Below are positions 1 to 11,949 of a DNA stretch of 64,000 nucleotides, piece after piece (position 1 is the stretch's first letter; every line of letters begins with the position of its first letter). Origin of the DNA: Dipteronia dyeriana (taxonomy: Eukaryota; Streptophyta; Magnoliopsida; Sapindales; Sapindaceae); contig CM065296.1 in assembly GCA_032871835.1 (NCBI GenBank), positions 7,512,001 through 7,576,000 on the forward strand, written 5' to 3'. The position numbers and the translations under genes were made by a program. Under the pieces are notes generated by a model. That model did not search any database. It was given only the letters and a program-made list of their open reading frames with translations, and had not been told where the DNA came from.

Positions 1-114
1 AAATTAATGGTCCTGAACCTGGAGAGTGGTGTCAATATATTGATATATTCCTTTGTGTTGATTGTTGTCATTTGCATCAAAACACTGTCCCTAATGTGCG
101 AGTCTCTGTGACAG

Positions 115-2192
115 GAACTTATCAAGCGAAGAGGCGGTATTGAACAGGTAAGACAATGATAGAAACCCACCGGATAGTTTTCCACCAGTCACAATAGTTT
201 AATTACTTGGAAAATAATATTCAGGGAGCTGTTTGGGATTATAAGGTAAATGTTGTTTGCAAATGGTTCGATGTAGGTTGTTGGTGAAGCCAAGACAGGT
301 GATGTTGTTGGTGAGGTTGGTGTGCTCTGTTACAAGCCACAATTATTCACAGTAAGGACTAAACGATTGAGTCAGCTGCTTCGTTTGAATCGTACTGCCT
401 TTCTAAATATTGTTCAGGCAAATGTTGGAGACGGGACAATAATCATGAACAATCTTCTTCAGGTACCCAACTAGTTCCCATAAATTGAAATCAAAATATT
501 GATATATGGTTTAAGTGGATGATATCTTGTCTCATAAATCATACTCTATACTGTTGATTGTGCAGCATTTGAAAGATACAGGGGATCCACTGATGGAAGG
601 AATTTTGACAGATACCGAGCACTTGTTGGCTCGGGGCAGAATGGATTTACCTCTTAGTCTGTGCTTTGCCGCAAACAGAGGAGATGATCTATTGCTGCAT
701 CAGTTACTGAGGCGGGGTTCAGATCCAAATGAATTGGACAACAATGGCCGAACAGCTCTGGTATGCTATTCTTCTTCTCCCCTCCCTCCCTCTCTTGTGT
801 GTACAATGTTTAATTTTTGCCCAAGATCATCTTTTTGATTTCAAGCCCCCTGGATCTCACTTTGTTGTGTATGTCCATGCATGTAAACAGCATATTGCAG
901 CATCTAATGGAAGTGAGCATTGTGTGATTCTACTTATAGAGTATGGAGCAAATCCTAACATCAAAGGTATCTTTTAGTTTTTTATCAATGCATTAACATG
1001 CCACTTTTATTAGTTCACAATTTTTTTGTTATTTCTGATCTAATCATCGGTGACTTCTCTTTATGCAGATTCAGAAGGAATTGTTCCACTATGGGAAGCA
1101 ATATTGGGAAAGCATGAATCCGTGATAAAAATTATGGTTGATAATGGAGCAATATTGGGAGATGTTGGTAATTTTGTAAGTACTGCTGTTGAGCAAAACA
1201 ACTTAGATTTGCTCAAGGACATGGTTGGTTATGGTTGTGATGTAACACTGCCCAATAGCAACGGAACAACCCCACTTCACACAGCAGTCTCTGAAGGAAA
1301 CGTTGAAATAGTGAAGTTCCTATTAGACAAAGGAGCTGACATTGATAAGCCAGACATCCATGGGTGGACACCAAGGGCGTTGGCAGATCATCAGGGACAT
1401 GAAGAAATAAAAATTTTGTTTCAAAATAGGAAAGAGACTGTTGAAAAGTCTCTGGTTTCAACTAATAATCAAACGAAGCAACCAATTCCAGGGAAGCCGA
1501 TGATGAAGTATAGTAGTGAGCCCTCAATAGCTTCTTATTCCCCTGAAATCGTACCACCTGCGCCTGAGGTCTCATGGTCCAATAGTAATTGGAGGCGAAC
1601 ACCAAACAATTTTAACAATTCGCTATTTGGTATAATGTCAGCTGCCACTACCGGTAAATATGCTCTGCTTTGATATTCGTTCATTGGCACTGGAATGTAG
1701 TGACTCAAACAATGTATATATAGAAGTTACTGCAAAATATTTGTGCACGAGTTGATAAACAATAGAGTTTCATTGAAATTCCTAAAAATATGTTAGGATG
1801 ACTATAAGAGATTTATTTTTTTCTTTTTGGCAGCTGAAAAGGAGCCTACTGCACTTGCAGGAAAATCTGTTGGTATTCCAACTATGAGCAGCTATTCAGC
1901 TAGAGTGACCATTAGTTGTCCAGAAAAAGGTGAAGTTGCTAAAAAACTTGTGTTATTGCCAAAATCAATTCAAGAATTACTCAATGTTGGTGCCCAAAAA
2001 TTTGAATTCTGTCCCACAAAAATTCTAACCAAAGAAGGAGCCGAAATCGACGATATAGAGCTCATTAGAGATGGTGATCATCTGATCCTTGTTAGTGATG
2101 CTGCAAGTGAAAATCTAAGAACACAAATGGCTGCAGTGCAGCCTCAAAACATTGTAGATTCTACATCCAAGAGTCATCATGGTGGCTCCTAA
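115..2192 (+). CDS. AKT1: AKT1-type inward-rectifying K+ channel, 3' exons (5' part outside the window)
   Basis: Shaker-family plasma-membrane K+ channel; AKT1 is the root K+ uptake channel gated by hyperpolarisation and activated by CBL/CIPK kinases (family knowledge). Six exons join in frame with GT-AG introns: 115-147, 277-462, 566-760, 891-966, 1069-1653 and 1834-2192, giving 477 residues and a TAA stop at 2190-2192. Residues 1-73 are the end of the cNBD and linker (VVGEAKTGD, then VRTKRLSQLLRLNRT). About 100-280 are ankyrin repeats (GRTALHIAASNGS, GTTPLHTAVSEGN, HGWTPRALADHQGHE). NNFNNSLFGI precedes the KHA domain at about 382-448 (ARVTISCPEKGE, RDGDHLILVSD). The ankyrin block, the conserved linker and the KHA domain favour AKT1 over KAT (no ankyrins). 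SKOR/GORK also have ankyrins but fit the linker less well. No stops or frameshifts are seen. The six transmembrane segments and pore lie upstream of the window. Confidence 0.93.
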
Positions 2193-2532
2193 TTTTTTTT
2201 AATGTCATGCCACGATGGTCTTTCTTTTCTCACTTTTGTTTTCATTTTTTCATTTTTTCATTTTTTCATTTTTTCCCCTTTATTAATGGTTTAAATGAGG
2301 GAGGTATAGAAAAGGTAGATAAATGACATCAGTTTTTTAGGAAGTTATTTGACATCTACTCAGATTTGAGTTTCTAAAGATGGTTTATACATTACACAAG
2401 GGGGCTTGAGGAGTATATACATTATGTTTTTAATAAAAAAAAAATAAAAAATTACTCAAATGTAATGTCAATAATGAATAATAGTTTCATGAAAATGATA
2501 TTATTGTTATATTGTTAATGGTTTGTTTACTA
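2193..2532. other. 3' UTR and flank of the K+ channel gene
   Basis: No coding signal. It holds a short CAT6-type microsatellite (about 2240-2275) and an A-rich stretch near 2430-2450 that could serve polyadenylation. It ends at the target site of MULE-1, so the element may sit in or just after the channel's 3' UTR. Confidence 0.6.
2523..2532 (+). repeat. MULE-1 left target-site duplication
   Basis: TTGTTTACTA, identical to 12119-12128. Mutator-like elements make duplications of about 9-11 bp, so the length fits. Confidence 0.88.
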
Positions 2533-2950
2533 GTGAAAATGGTGAGATATGTCACCTTTTTTTATGTGTGTTGTAATGATGTCACCGCTTTAATAACTTA
2601 AATTTAAAAGACACCTATTATGATGAACTACCCAAACTGCCCTTAAATAATCTATTTTTTATTCTCATTGTGCTTCTATCTACATTTTGAAAACGATAAC
2701 TCCCCCCATCTCTCCCTCTCTCCAAAATAGTTGTTTGAAAATCGATCTACAACTCATATCACTCTCCAAAAAACTTGTCTCTCTCCAGATTATGTACAAA
2801 AAAATAACATATATTTGTGATCTTCGTTTATATATTGTCATATATTTTTGTGTGGTTTAACAATGTAGCCATTCGTTATGATTTGTTGTCCCAATCTTTG
2901 TATAAACATGTATGAACATTTAGTCTCCAGATTCTGTTCGAGACTTTTTT
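2533..2950 (+). repeat. MULE-1 left outer terminal repeat block
   Basis: Contains GGTGAGATATGTCACC and the core ACACCTATTATGATGAAC (2611-2628). The core matches the reverse complement of the right outer end (about 12048-12064). The block is repeated about 1,034 bp further in, including the downstream pyrimidine-rich CTCTCTCC stretch and the motif ACATGTATGAACATTTA. Confidence 0.75.
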
Positions 2951-3565
2951 AAAATACTCCGAGCTTTTTTGATTAGTATCCGAACTATTTTGATACTCCT
3001 CTGAGCTTTTTTGATTTGTCTCCGAGCTTTTTTATTAAGTTAATGTCTGAGATTTGTCTTCGAGTTTTTTTGATATGGTCCAAAAAAATTTCTAACCATA
3101 AAGAAGCTTGAACCCAATAAAAAAAAGCTCGGGCACTTGACAAAAAAGCTCTAACCGTTACCAAAAAAGCTCGAGCTTTTTTTTTTAATGGGTTCGAGCT
3201 TTTTTACCAAGTGCCCGAGCTTTTTTTTACTTGGTTCAAGCCGTTTTGCCAAGTTAAAAAAAAAAGCTTGGGCACTTGGTATAAAAACTCGAACCTAGTA
3301 AAAAAAAGCTCGGCCAATTGGTAAAAAAACCCGAACCCTTATAAAAAAAGCTCGATCTTTTTTTAATGGGTTTGAGTTTTTTTACCAAGTGTCCGAGCTT
3401 TTTTTTAATGGGTTCGAGCTTTTTTGTCAAGTGCCCGAGCTTTTTTTACTTGGTTCGAGCCTATTTGCCAAGTCAAAAAAAAGCTTGGACACTTGGTAAA
3501 AAAACTCGAAACCAGTAAAAAAAAAGCTCGGGCACTTTGCAAAAAAACTCGAACCCATTAAAAAA
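2935..3565. repeat. MULE-1 left A/T hairpin array (GAGCTTTTTT / AAAAAAGCTC)
   Basis: Imperfect units of about 35-40 bp alternate CGAGCTTTTTT with its complement AAAAAAGCTCG, separated by short words such as AATGGGTT and CAAGTGCCC. Neighbouring units are inverted relative to each other, so the single strand could fold into many hairpins. The same words recur at 11458-11850. Confidence 0.85.
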
Positions 3566-3925
3566 AATAGAAATTATGAGATATGTCACATTTTTTATTG
3601 TCTTTTGTGATGATGTCACCAGTTTAATAACTTAAGTTTAAAAGGTACCTATTATGGTGAACTACCGAAGTTGCCCTTAAACATTTATTTGTAAAAGGCA
3701 ACTTTCTGAAATCCTCTGTATCCCCCCTAAAAAGTTGTCTGAAAACTTGTATCTATCTCTCTCCAAAAAAGAAAGTTGTCTCGTTCGAAAATCTGCACAA
3801 GAAGGTAACTAATATTTATGATCTCATGTATTATCTTTTATCTTTTCATGCATTTTCGAAATTTTGCATGCATTTATGTGTTGTAACAACATGTATGAAC
3901 ATTTAATAGATCCGAGTATTTTTCA
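3566..3925 (+). repeat. MULE-1 left inner terminal repeat copy
   Basis: Second, diverged copy of the outer block: TGAGATATGTCACA, then GTACCTATTATGGTGAAC (3645-3662) and TGCCCTTAAA, then a CTCTCTCC stretch and ACATGTATGAACATTTA. It makes a doubled terminal repeat at the left end. Confidence 0.75.
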
Positions 3926-4029
3926 TGTGTGACCGAGAATATGTATGTAAAGAAGAATCGAGCATATTTGTTATTGAACCGAGATTTTATATGTGTTGAA
4001 AAAAGCTCGATTATGTGGAAAAAATGCTT

Positions 4030-4445
4030 GACAATTTGAAGAATATTATCGACCCCTTGGAAAAGTCCTTGAAAAAGTCCTTGATCCATTTGGAAAAAGT
4101 TCTCGATCCCTTGAAAAAATTCTAGATCCCTTGAAAAATTTCTTGATCCATTTGGAAAAAGTTCTCGATCCCTTAAAAAAGTCCTCGATCCATTTGGAAA
4201 AAGTTCTCAATCCCTTGAAAATGTTCTCGATCCATTAGAAAAAAGTTCTCGATCCTTTGAAAAAGTTCTCGATCCATTTGGAAAGAGTTCTCGATCCCTT
4301 GAAAATTTTCTCGATTCATTTGGAAAAAGTTCTCGACCCCTTGAAAATGTTCTCGATCCATTTGGAAAAAGCTCGATCCCTTACAATAAGTTCTCGATCC
4401 ATTTCCAAAAAGATCGATCCCTTTGATAATGTTGTTGATCCCTTA
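4030..4445 (+). repeat. MULE-1 left minisatellite, core TTCTCGATCC
   Basis: About 18 units of 20-23 bp with the core GTTCTCGATCCnnTTGGAAAAA. It ends about 95 bp before the transposase ATG (4539). The same core, as TTCTCGATCG, makes the right array at 10330-10990 in the same direct orientation. ORFs across it on either strand only reflect a period that is often a multiple of three. Confidence 0.88.
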
Positions 4446-4538
4446 CACTTAATAAATTTGTTTAATTCTTAATAATTGTAAACTTATTTTTTTTTTAATT
4501 TGTTAATAATGGTTTGTGATGATGATTTTCACAGGACA

Positions 4539-7235
4539 ATGAATCGGGTGAGAATAGTCATATCTTGTAACGGTCGATGGGTGCAATTACCTGATGAAAG
4601 TCATAGGTTTTTCGGTTCCGAGAACTAAGGAATGTATGTGTCAAAAAATATGACTTATGAAGAGTTGATTTCGATCGTACAAATCGTTGTGAAGTACGAT
4701 GTCAACAAATACAATGCAGATTTACAATCTATATCAATCGTTCCCGGGATAACATGTCGCACATTTATAAGAAACGACGATGATGTTCAATTTATGCTGG
4801 GGGAAGATAAGGTGATCCCTCAAGTATGTGATGGTTGAAGATACCCCTGGTCGTGGAAACACCCAACAATTTCGATTGTCAGGCGGAAACAACCAATTGT
4901 TTACAGAAAGAAGTAGACACGAAGAGCAGCAAAACTGTGTAGTGTCCCACCGGAAGTAACCGACCATGGTTATATACCTGGACCTCAATTGGACGAGTTC
5001 TTTGAAATGAATGCTGGGCAGTACAACCACCAATATAATGAGATGTACAATGACATGAATAATGAGCAGAACAATGAACCGAATTTTGGGCCAATTCATA
5101 AAGTGGATAATGAAGCAAATTTGCATCCGGTAAATAATGTAGCGAACAATGAGGAAGATGAAGAACCTGTCCAAATAGAAAGACGTGCAAAACGTGTACA
5201 CAGAAGTAGTTCTAGTGCAGTAGAAATACCTGGGACCTCTGAGGTCCGGCCTAATGTAACTGAAGCTGATTTTGACAAAGCCATAACGTGAGTAATTCCA
5301 GGAGCAGAATCATACTCTTTTGGTATGGGTGGAAGCAGAAACTTGGTAGAAGACGAACCAACAAACATGATATATAAAGGGCAATTTTTTCCTAGTAAAA
5401 AGGATTTGAAGAGATTGGTTGGGCATTTTGCATTGCGGCACAACTTCGAGTGGAAGGTGAAAAGGTCGAACAAGACAACGTTACATCTGGTTTGTTTGAT
5501 GGACAATTGTACGTGGAAGTTAAGAGTGGTGAGGAGAGATGAAGCGACATACTTCTAAGTAAGAAGTTTTGTCAACGAACACACTTGTCCGTTATAGGAG
5601 ATTCATCGCCGCCATCGAAAAGCTAGTGCAGTCATAATCAACTAGATTGTAACAACATGATGGTCGACTAATGCATCATAAGGACATAATCACCGCATGA
5701 AAACAATGTATGGCATTCAAATCATGTACAGTAAGGCATATCAAGCTCTCGATTATGCATTGTCACTCACCTATGGAACACATGAGGAAACCTTCCAACT
5801 ATTGCCATCATTCGGTTACGTGTTGGAAGAAAAAAATCCCGGAACAATCACTGACTTAGAGTGTGACGAAGATGGTAAATTCCTTTACATTTTCATGTCA
5901 TTAGGTGCCTCACTTAGAGGATTCCAGAGGTTTCTGCATCCAGTTATTGTCGTTGATGGTACCCATTTAAAGAGAAGATTCGATGGTACAATGTTTGTTG
6001 CAACTGCATAAGATGAGAATGAACAGGTTTATCCTATTGCTTTTGGCTATGGTGACTCAGAGAACAACTTATCATGGGAGTGGTTTTTGGATTTCTTGAA
6101 AGGTGTCCTTGGCCATATAGATGATTTGGTTTTCATTTCTGATCGTCATGCAAGCATTGAAGCAGGGATTTCTAAAGTGTTTCCTTATGCCACCCGTACC
6201 ATATGTTGCTGGCACTTTTATGAAAATATTAAAAAGCGATATAACAGAAAGAATGTTGCCACAATAATGGAAAAAGCAGCCCGAGCACACCGAGTTGGAA
6301 TATAACCGGCACATGGAAGAGTTACGAAACTTGCACCTAAATGCATATGATTATGTAATTGATGCCGGCCCACATAAGTGGTCCCGTGTACACTGCCCCA
6401 ACAGAAGGTACATGGTGATGAAAAAAAATGCTGCAGAATGCATATACTCATACTTGAAATTTGTACATCAACTGCCTATGTTGACTCTGGCAGAGTTCAT
6501 TAGGAATATGCTACAACGTTGGTTTCATGATCGTCATATCGCTGCACTGTTCATACGACATCAATTGACCGACGCAACACATCTTGTGATCCTAAAACGT
6601 GTGGAGAAGTGCAATTTTATGACCGTAAATCCAGTTGACTGGAACATATTCTCTGTGAAGTGGTATTCAAAACAGTGGACAATTGACCTAGCCCGAAAGA
6701 CCTGCACATGCAACAAATTCTAAATAAACCAGCTTCCATGTTCTCACGCGCTCGCTGCCGCAAGGTACATAATACGTTTTAGTATACGGTTAATATTACT
6801 GCAACGTGAATCACATTATTTTCATTATTTTTACAGAGACCGAAACATGGATTTCACCTCCCTGTGTGCAGACTTCTACAAGAGACAGATACTTATTGAC
6901 TCGTACTCGGTCCCTATTATACCGGTTGGACATCCTTCCACTTGGGTTATGCTATCTGACACCGCTGAGAGGGTGGTTTTGAATCCAATCTCCAGGAGAC
7001 AAGTAGGACGCCCGATGGTAGGTCGACATATATCTTCTTCAGAGAGGACAACTACACAAAACTGTAGAAGATGTGGACAACCAGGGTATAATTCCAGGAG
7101 ATGTTCTAACCCAGCTTGATTAATGAAGGTCCGAGCAGAGTTGTTCCTGAGAAATACCGCCGCAAGTGTAGCATCTGTCATACAATTGGCCACAACAGAC
7201 AAACGTGCCCGACCAGAGACTCTACCGTGGAATGA
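4539..7235 (+). pseudogene. MULE transposase (MuDR type), decayed
   Basis: DDE transposase remnant. From the ATG at 4539: an N-terminal domain (MNRVRIVISCNGRW, VKYDVNKYNADLQ) with an in-frame TAA at 4626. An acidic N-rich linker follows at 4989-5290 (NEQNNEPNFG). The MuDR domain lies at about 5385-5600 (FFPSKKDLKRLVGHFALRH, VNEHTC). The catalytic core is about 5697-6300 (VVDGTHLKR with the first Asp, FISDRHASI with the second, CCWHFYENI). A SWIM zinc finger is at 6690-6765 (CTCNKF, then LPCSHALAAARY). After a short intron (6765-6836) come zinc knuckles: CRRCGQPGYNSRRC, with Tyr where His is usual, and in a shifted frame CSICHTIGHNRQTC, ending at TGA 7233-7235. At least seven stops and several frame changes mean no active protein. 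The neighbouring minus-strand gene converges on it. Confidence 0.9.
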
Positions 7236-7453
7236 TTTTAGGCGTTATGATGATAACATTGTGAAATCTAGTACTCATATGAGTTGTTCAATAACTGAAT
7301 TTCAATTATAATTAAATAGGATTTCCAATTACTGTTCAACTTGTGATTTATGATTGTTGAAAAGGAAAACAAAATATCAAGTAAAAATTTATTTCAATGT
7401 AACATAGTTTTTACAAAAAGATGGTACATGTACAGAGGAATTACTACATAAAA

Positions 7454-10282
7454 CTAAACTGACCAGGAGTTTGAAAATATCTCAACTGCCATCTTCTTTC
7501 GAATGATCTCCATATCGTCTTCCCACCAATCGAAATCATTCCTGTCTGCCAGAATGTACTCGATCAATCTCAACGTGTGGGGACCACAATTACCCCTACA
7601 ATTGGACACATTAACACACGTTAATAAAACATTAATATTTTAATAACTCAATCTCAAAGTAAATGAAAATAATATGTCTTACGATTTCTTCTGCTGGGGG
7701 ACACGGGTTGCCGACACCACGCTGACTGAGAAGGACTATTCTTCTTGGGGAAAGTCTCACGGTCAGGGGATCGCGCAATATGAAAATCGGCTTGATGCAA
7801 CATATCGGGTTCGTGATACCTCGTCCTCCAAGTCCATGAAGTTGGTCTGCATCCAATGGAACCATGCAGCATCAACTAGCTCCAGCAAGTCCACATCACG
7901 TTTGTATTAATTTAACATTAGCAAAAAAAAATAAATCAATTGAACAGAAGAAAACCTGCTCACTTATTAGAAAAAAGAATTACTTACATTTCCCTGTTTA
8001 TGTTCTTCTTGAAGGCTCGGTACGCCTTCAACTAGTCACCATCCCCCAGTCTGGGGATCGAAAACGTGTTTCGAAGCCTCAAGTTGTATCCTAGCCCTCT
8101 TTGGTCAGCAGGGATCTGTGTATGGGCTGAGCAATTACAAACTGCGCTTCGGTACGTACCTCTCCAGTCGAACTCCACCCGCTGGGGTATGGTGCGATGA
8201 GCAGGTATGCCCCCCATGAGGCTGGATGGATGTAGGGGTGGAGGGGGCGACTGTCAATCGATCGATTAGGGAGGTAGAGGGGGAGGCTGCTGCTCTATCG
8301 ATGTGGGTGGTGGAGAGGGAGGCTGCTGCTCTACCGATGAGGGCTGATCCACCGAAGGGGGAGTCTGCTGCTAGATCAGAGGGGGTCGACTGTCGCTAGC
8401 CCAATGAGCCTGCAGCTGTATGTGAAACAGGCCCTGTATCTCTGGTACGTTGGTCAGGCTCACTCTCCAGAACTGCCCCTTCAGTATGTGGATCCTCCTG
8501 TCGAGCACCGGTGCTGTGTGTCCCCTTGAAATATCCACCTGTACAGTCTTCGGGAGTAAAGTCAGGATCAGAACCAGGTGGACCATCCCGGTACGTATGC
8601 GTGTTGATGCCGGAAAGCCTCCCGATCAATGCGAGCAACTCTCGGTGTTGCTCTTGTCTATCGTTCTCGCTCTTTCGGATCATATCTAGCAACTCCCGGT
8701 GCTGCCACTGTCGATCATCCTCACTCTTCCGGAGGGCTTCACGTAACTCGTTGAAATGATGTTCCCATGAGGCCTGAATTCATGTCAACATTGTTAGTAC
8801 TGAAAAACTCAACAGGCCGCGTTAATAAAAACAAAACTATCATCACAACTTACCTCCACATCACTTCCAACGGCTGCACGGGAATCATTTTTAGATGCAG
8901 CATGTCCGGTGGTGGTAAACCGAACCCTTCTATGCCTCACTCTCCCAGGAGACGGGTCAGATCCATCCATGTCCATGGCATTGAAACTCGGGCCCGATGG
9001 GTCAGAAGCCTCCGTATCACTGTGCCTTCCTCCCCCAACCTCCTCCTCCTCATTCTCCTCCTCCTCCTACATGTCTCCCGCTGTCAGTAGTCTGAGCAGG
9101 GACAGAAGGAAGGTGAACCCTTTCTTCCTCTATATACAGGCTCCCCTAATTGCTTAGGCTTGCGAAGTATGGTTCTCCATCCTCAGCTGCTGTGGGCACG
9201 ATTTCCTCTCTCGTAAACATCTGAAAACTTAGTTAGAGGAATGTCATTATAAGCATAGTAGCTAATATAACGATTAACAAATTAAATACATACCCTAGCA
9301 TTGAAAATCTTGGTTAGATTCTTCCCTCTAGGTTGTTTTGTCAACTCCCACTTCAACATACGAGGAGAAAGCTCCGTAGCCCTTCTGGTGCCGAAATCGA
9401 CACCCAGCTGATGGATCACCTCGAAAGCAAATATCAACATCAAAGATAAGTACATTTAGAATCCAAAAAATTTAGGCAACGAACTTTAAAGTCCATTTTG
9501 TAATTCATTTTGTAATTCATAGTTCTTACCAAGAGGGCATGTCACAGACCGTAAATGTTATACCCCTCAACGGTATGCACAACATCGCCCTGTAACTGCT
9601 GGCCTCTCTCCTCATGTTGCCGTGGTAACGCATGCTTGAAAGACAATATAGAATGCCTATATACATGGGCACCCCATGGGAAAGCATCGAAGGCAGCGAG
9701 GTCCTCCACCAACCGAAACTGCCAAACTGGAATCTTGAATCTCTCGTCCACCCCCATCAATATCCAGTTCAGCATGTATATGATGCACAACTTGACAGCA
9801 TCGTACGCCTCCTGAAACTCTCCCAAGGTAAGAACAACCCTCAACTCCTCCAACGATACCTCATGGGCTCTACGAAAGTACCGTTGATGTATGTCATTCT
9901 CCACTGTAGCATACAGACCAGTGTCTGGTACAAGTCCAAAACATAATCCGGTGATGAGGCAAAATTCCACCTTTGAAAACCTTACCACCTGGTTCCCTAA
10001 CAGGAATCGCATCTCATCTATTGGCCCATCATGGTCTAACTCCCGCAACAACAACTGATGGATAACACCACCAGAAAACTTTATCTCCCGGTGCATCAAC
10101 ATGAAATGCCCTAAACAAGACGTCATGAACCGACGCCGATCCTCAACAACAAAATGTTCTGGGACCCGGTTCAATGCATTGTCTATATGGGCGAGGGCTT
10201 CAAAATGGTAGTGTCGAGTCAATTTTCCCTTGAACCAATCTCTCTATAGAGTTTTAAGGAAATCCTTCAACATACTCCTCAT
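7454..10282 (-). pseudogene. DUF1985 / ULP1-like cysteine protease gene of MULE-1, decayed
   Basis: Reads leftwards from an ATG at 10282. Exon 1 (10282-9530) encodes DUF1985: FSGGVIHQLLLRELD, RFSKVEFCLITGLCFG, MLNWILMG, FPWGAHVYRHS, YNIYGL. It has an in-frame TAG near the start and a TGA at 9544-9542 just before the donor. Exon 2 is 9419-9294 (HQLGVDFGTRRATELSPRM spans into it) and exon 3 starts at 9220 (EEIVPTAAEDGEPYFASL). Next come a charged coiled-coil stretch (8780-8600, KSENDRQEQHRELL) and a Pro/Gln-rich linker (about 8240-8390). The end is the ULP1 C-terminus: exon up to 7683, intron 7682-7596, exon 7595-7454. Splicing gives VPQQKKSGNCGPH with the catalytic Cys, then RLIEYILADRN and a TAG stop. 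The His/Asp part of the protease was not recognised, so the domain may be truncated. ULP proteases remove SUMO; here it is transposon cargo. Confidence 0.82.
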
Positions 10283-10329
10283 CTACAATGTCACAGAAAC
10301 AATACATAAGTAAACCCAAAAAAACTCAG

Positions 10330-10990
10330 TTCTATGAAATATATTCTCGATCCTTTCTTAATATTCTCGATCGTTTCAAAATATTCTCGATCGTTTGAAA
10401 AATATTCTCGATCGTTTGAAAATGTTCTCGATCGTTTGAAAAATATTCTCGATCGTTTGAAAATGTTCTCGATCGTTTGAAAAATATTCTCGATCCTTTA
10501 AAAAATATTCTCGATCGTTTGAAATTGTTCTCGATCATTTGAAAAATATTCTCGATCATTTGATAATATTCTTGATCGTTTGAAAAATATTCTCGATCGT
10601 TTGAAAAATATTCTCGATCGTTTGAAAAATATTCTCGATCGTTTGAAAAATATTCTCGATCTTTTGAAAATATTCTCGATCGTTTGAAAATATTCTCGAT
10701 CGTTTGAAAAATATTCTCGATCTTTTGAAAATATTCTCGATCGCTTGAAAAATATTCTCGATCGTTTGAAAATATTCTCGATCGTTTGAAAAACAATCTC
10801 GTTCGTTTGAAAAATATTCTCGATCGTTTGAAAATATTCTCGATCGTTTGAAAAACAATCTCGTTCGTTTGAAAAATATTCTCGATCGTTTGAAAATATT
10901 CTCGATCGTTTGAAAAATATCCTTGATTCTTTAAAAAATCTTCTCGATTCTTACTTAAAAATCCTCGATCTGGTTTCAAAAAACCTCGAT
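10330..10990 (+). repeat. MULE-1 right minisatellite, core TTCTCGATCG
   Basis: About 28-30 units of 20-22 bp, consensus TATTCTCGATCGTTTGAAAAA. CGATCG in the core is a palindrome. The array ends about 50 bp from the ATG (10282) of the DUF1985/ULP gene. A 215-codon ORF across it on the minus strand is a by-product of the 21-bp period and is not called. Confidence 0.92.
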
Positions 10991-11457
10991 TGCGCTCAAA
11001 AAATTATCGATTTCAAAATTTCTCAAAAGTACAATTCATTGATACCAGAATTTCATCTTCATCATCATATATTCAACATAATTTCAAACCCTAACCTAAA
11101 CCACAACAATTCTCAGATCTCGTTTTGAACCCTAATCTACGAATTCAATAAAAAAAACACAAGTCTAACATGCAATGGCAAGTTATTAACTACAAAATCC
11201 AGAAAAAAAAACGAACAGAAATTGCCTTTGTCAATCTTAACAAATCTGGTGTATTCTTGTTCACGTTCTGATCACTTTGCCATCGATTCTGTTACCGTCG
11301 GTCTCCTTCTCACTATGGCATTTTTCACACTAACAAAATGACAACTTTGGGGTATTTTTATCCGATCACACTAAATGGTGCCTTTTAAACATACATTAGT
11401 AAAATAGTGATATTTGCACAACACACTACCCAAATGGTGCAAATAATTTATTGACCC
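10991..11457 (-). repeat. MULE-1 right spacer and inner terminal repeat copy
   Basis: 10991-11290 is AT-rich spacer with no gene seen. About 11300-11457 is the inner terminal repeat, inverted relative to the left end. Its complement reads TTTAAAAGGCACC, then ATTTAGTGTGATCGG and ATACCCC, a diverged match to the left copies. Confidence 0.62.
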
Positions 11458-11850
11458 CTTAAAAAAAAGCTCGAGATTTTTTGGTAAGGGTTCCAGTTTT
11501 TTTGGTAAGGGTTCGAGCTTTTTTGTCAAGTGTCCGAGTTTTTTTAATGGGTTCGAACTTTTTTGCTAAGTTCCTGAGTTTTTTTTACTGTGTTCGAGCC
11601 TTTTTGCCAAGTTTAAAAAAGCTCGGACACTTAGTAAAAAAGCCCGAACCTAGTAAAAAAAGCTCGGACAATTAGCAAAAAAGCTTGAACCCATTAAAAA
11701 AAACTCGAGCTTTTTTGGTAAGGGTTCGAGCTTTTTTGCCAAGTGCCCGAGCTTTCTTTAATGGGTTCGAGCCTTTTTGTCAAGTGTCCGAGTTTTGTTT
11801 TACTGGGTTCGAGACTTTTACTAAAGGCTCTGAGCCTTTTGTAATTATAT
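11458..11850. repeat. MULE-1 right A/T hairpin array
   Basis: The GAGCTTTTTT / AAAAAAGCTC units seen at 2935-3565, with the same spacer words (GGTAAGGGTTCGAGC, CAAGTGCCCGAGC, AATGGGTTCGA). It lies between the two right-end terminal repeat copies. Confidence 0.85.
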
Positions 11851-11949
11851 TTCGACCATATCAGCTCGACCACTGCGAGCTCGATGGGGAGCTTGACCCC
11901 CAACTGCCTCTGCGTAGCGCCACTCCGTCACCGTTCGAGTGATTGTCTG

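Noticed and set aside
4173..4361. Open frames across the left minisatellite on both strands
   Set aside because: Same artefact of repeat period as the right array.
4734..5506. Minus-strand ORFs of 100-155 codons opposite the transposase
   Set aside because: Shadows of the transposase coding strand; the translations resemble no family.
8450..9157. Plus-strand ORFs of 79-107 codons
   Set aside because: They are opposite the coiled-coil and linker exons of the minus-strand DUF1985/ULP gene and show no family features.
10332..10979. 215-codon minus-strand ORF with FKRSRIFSNDREYF-like repeats
   Set aside because: It lies wholly in the 21-bp minisatellite; a period divisible by three without stops gives open frames in several phases. 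No start context or homologue.
10330..10990. CRISPR array
   Set aside because: Units are contiguous 20-22-bp repeats with no unique spacers, and the genome is a plant's.
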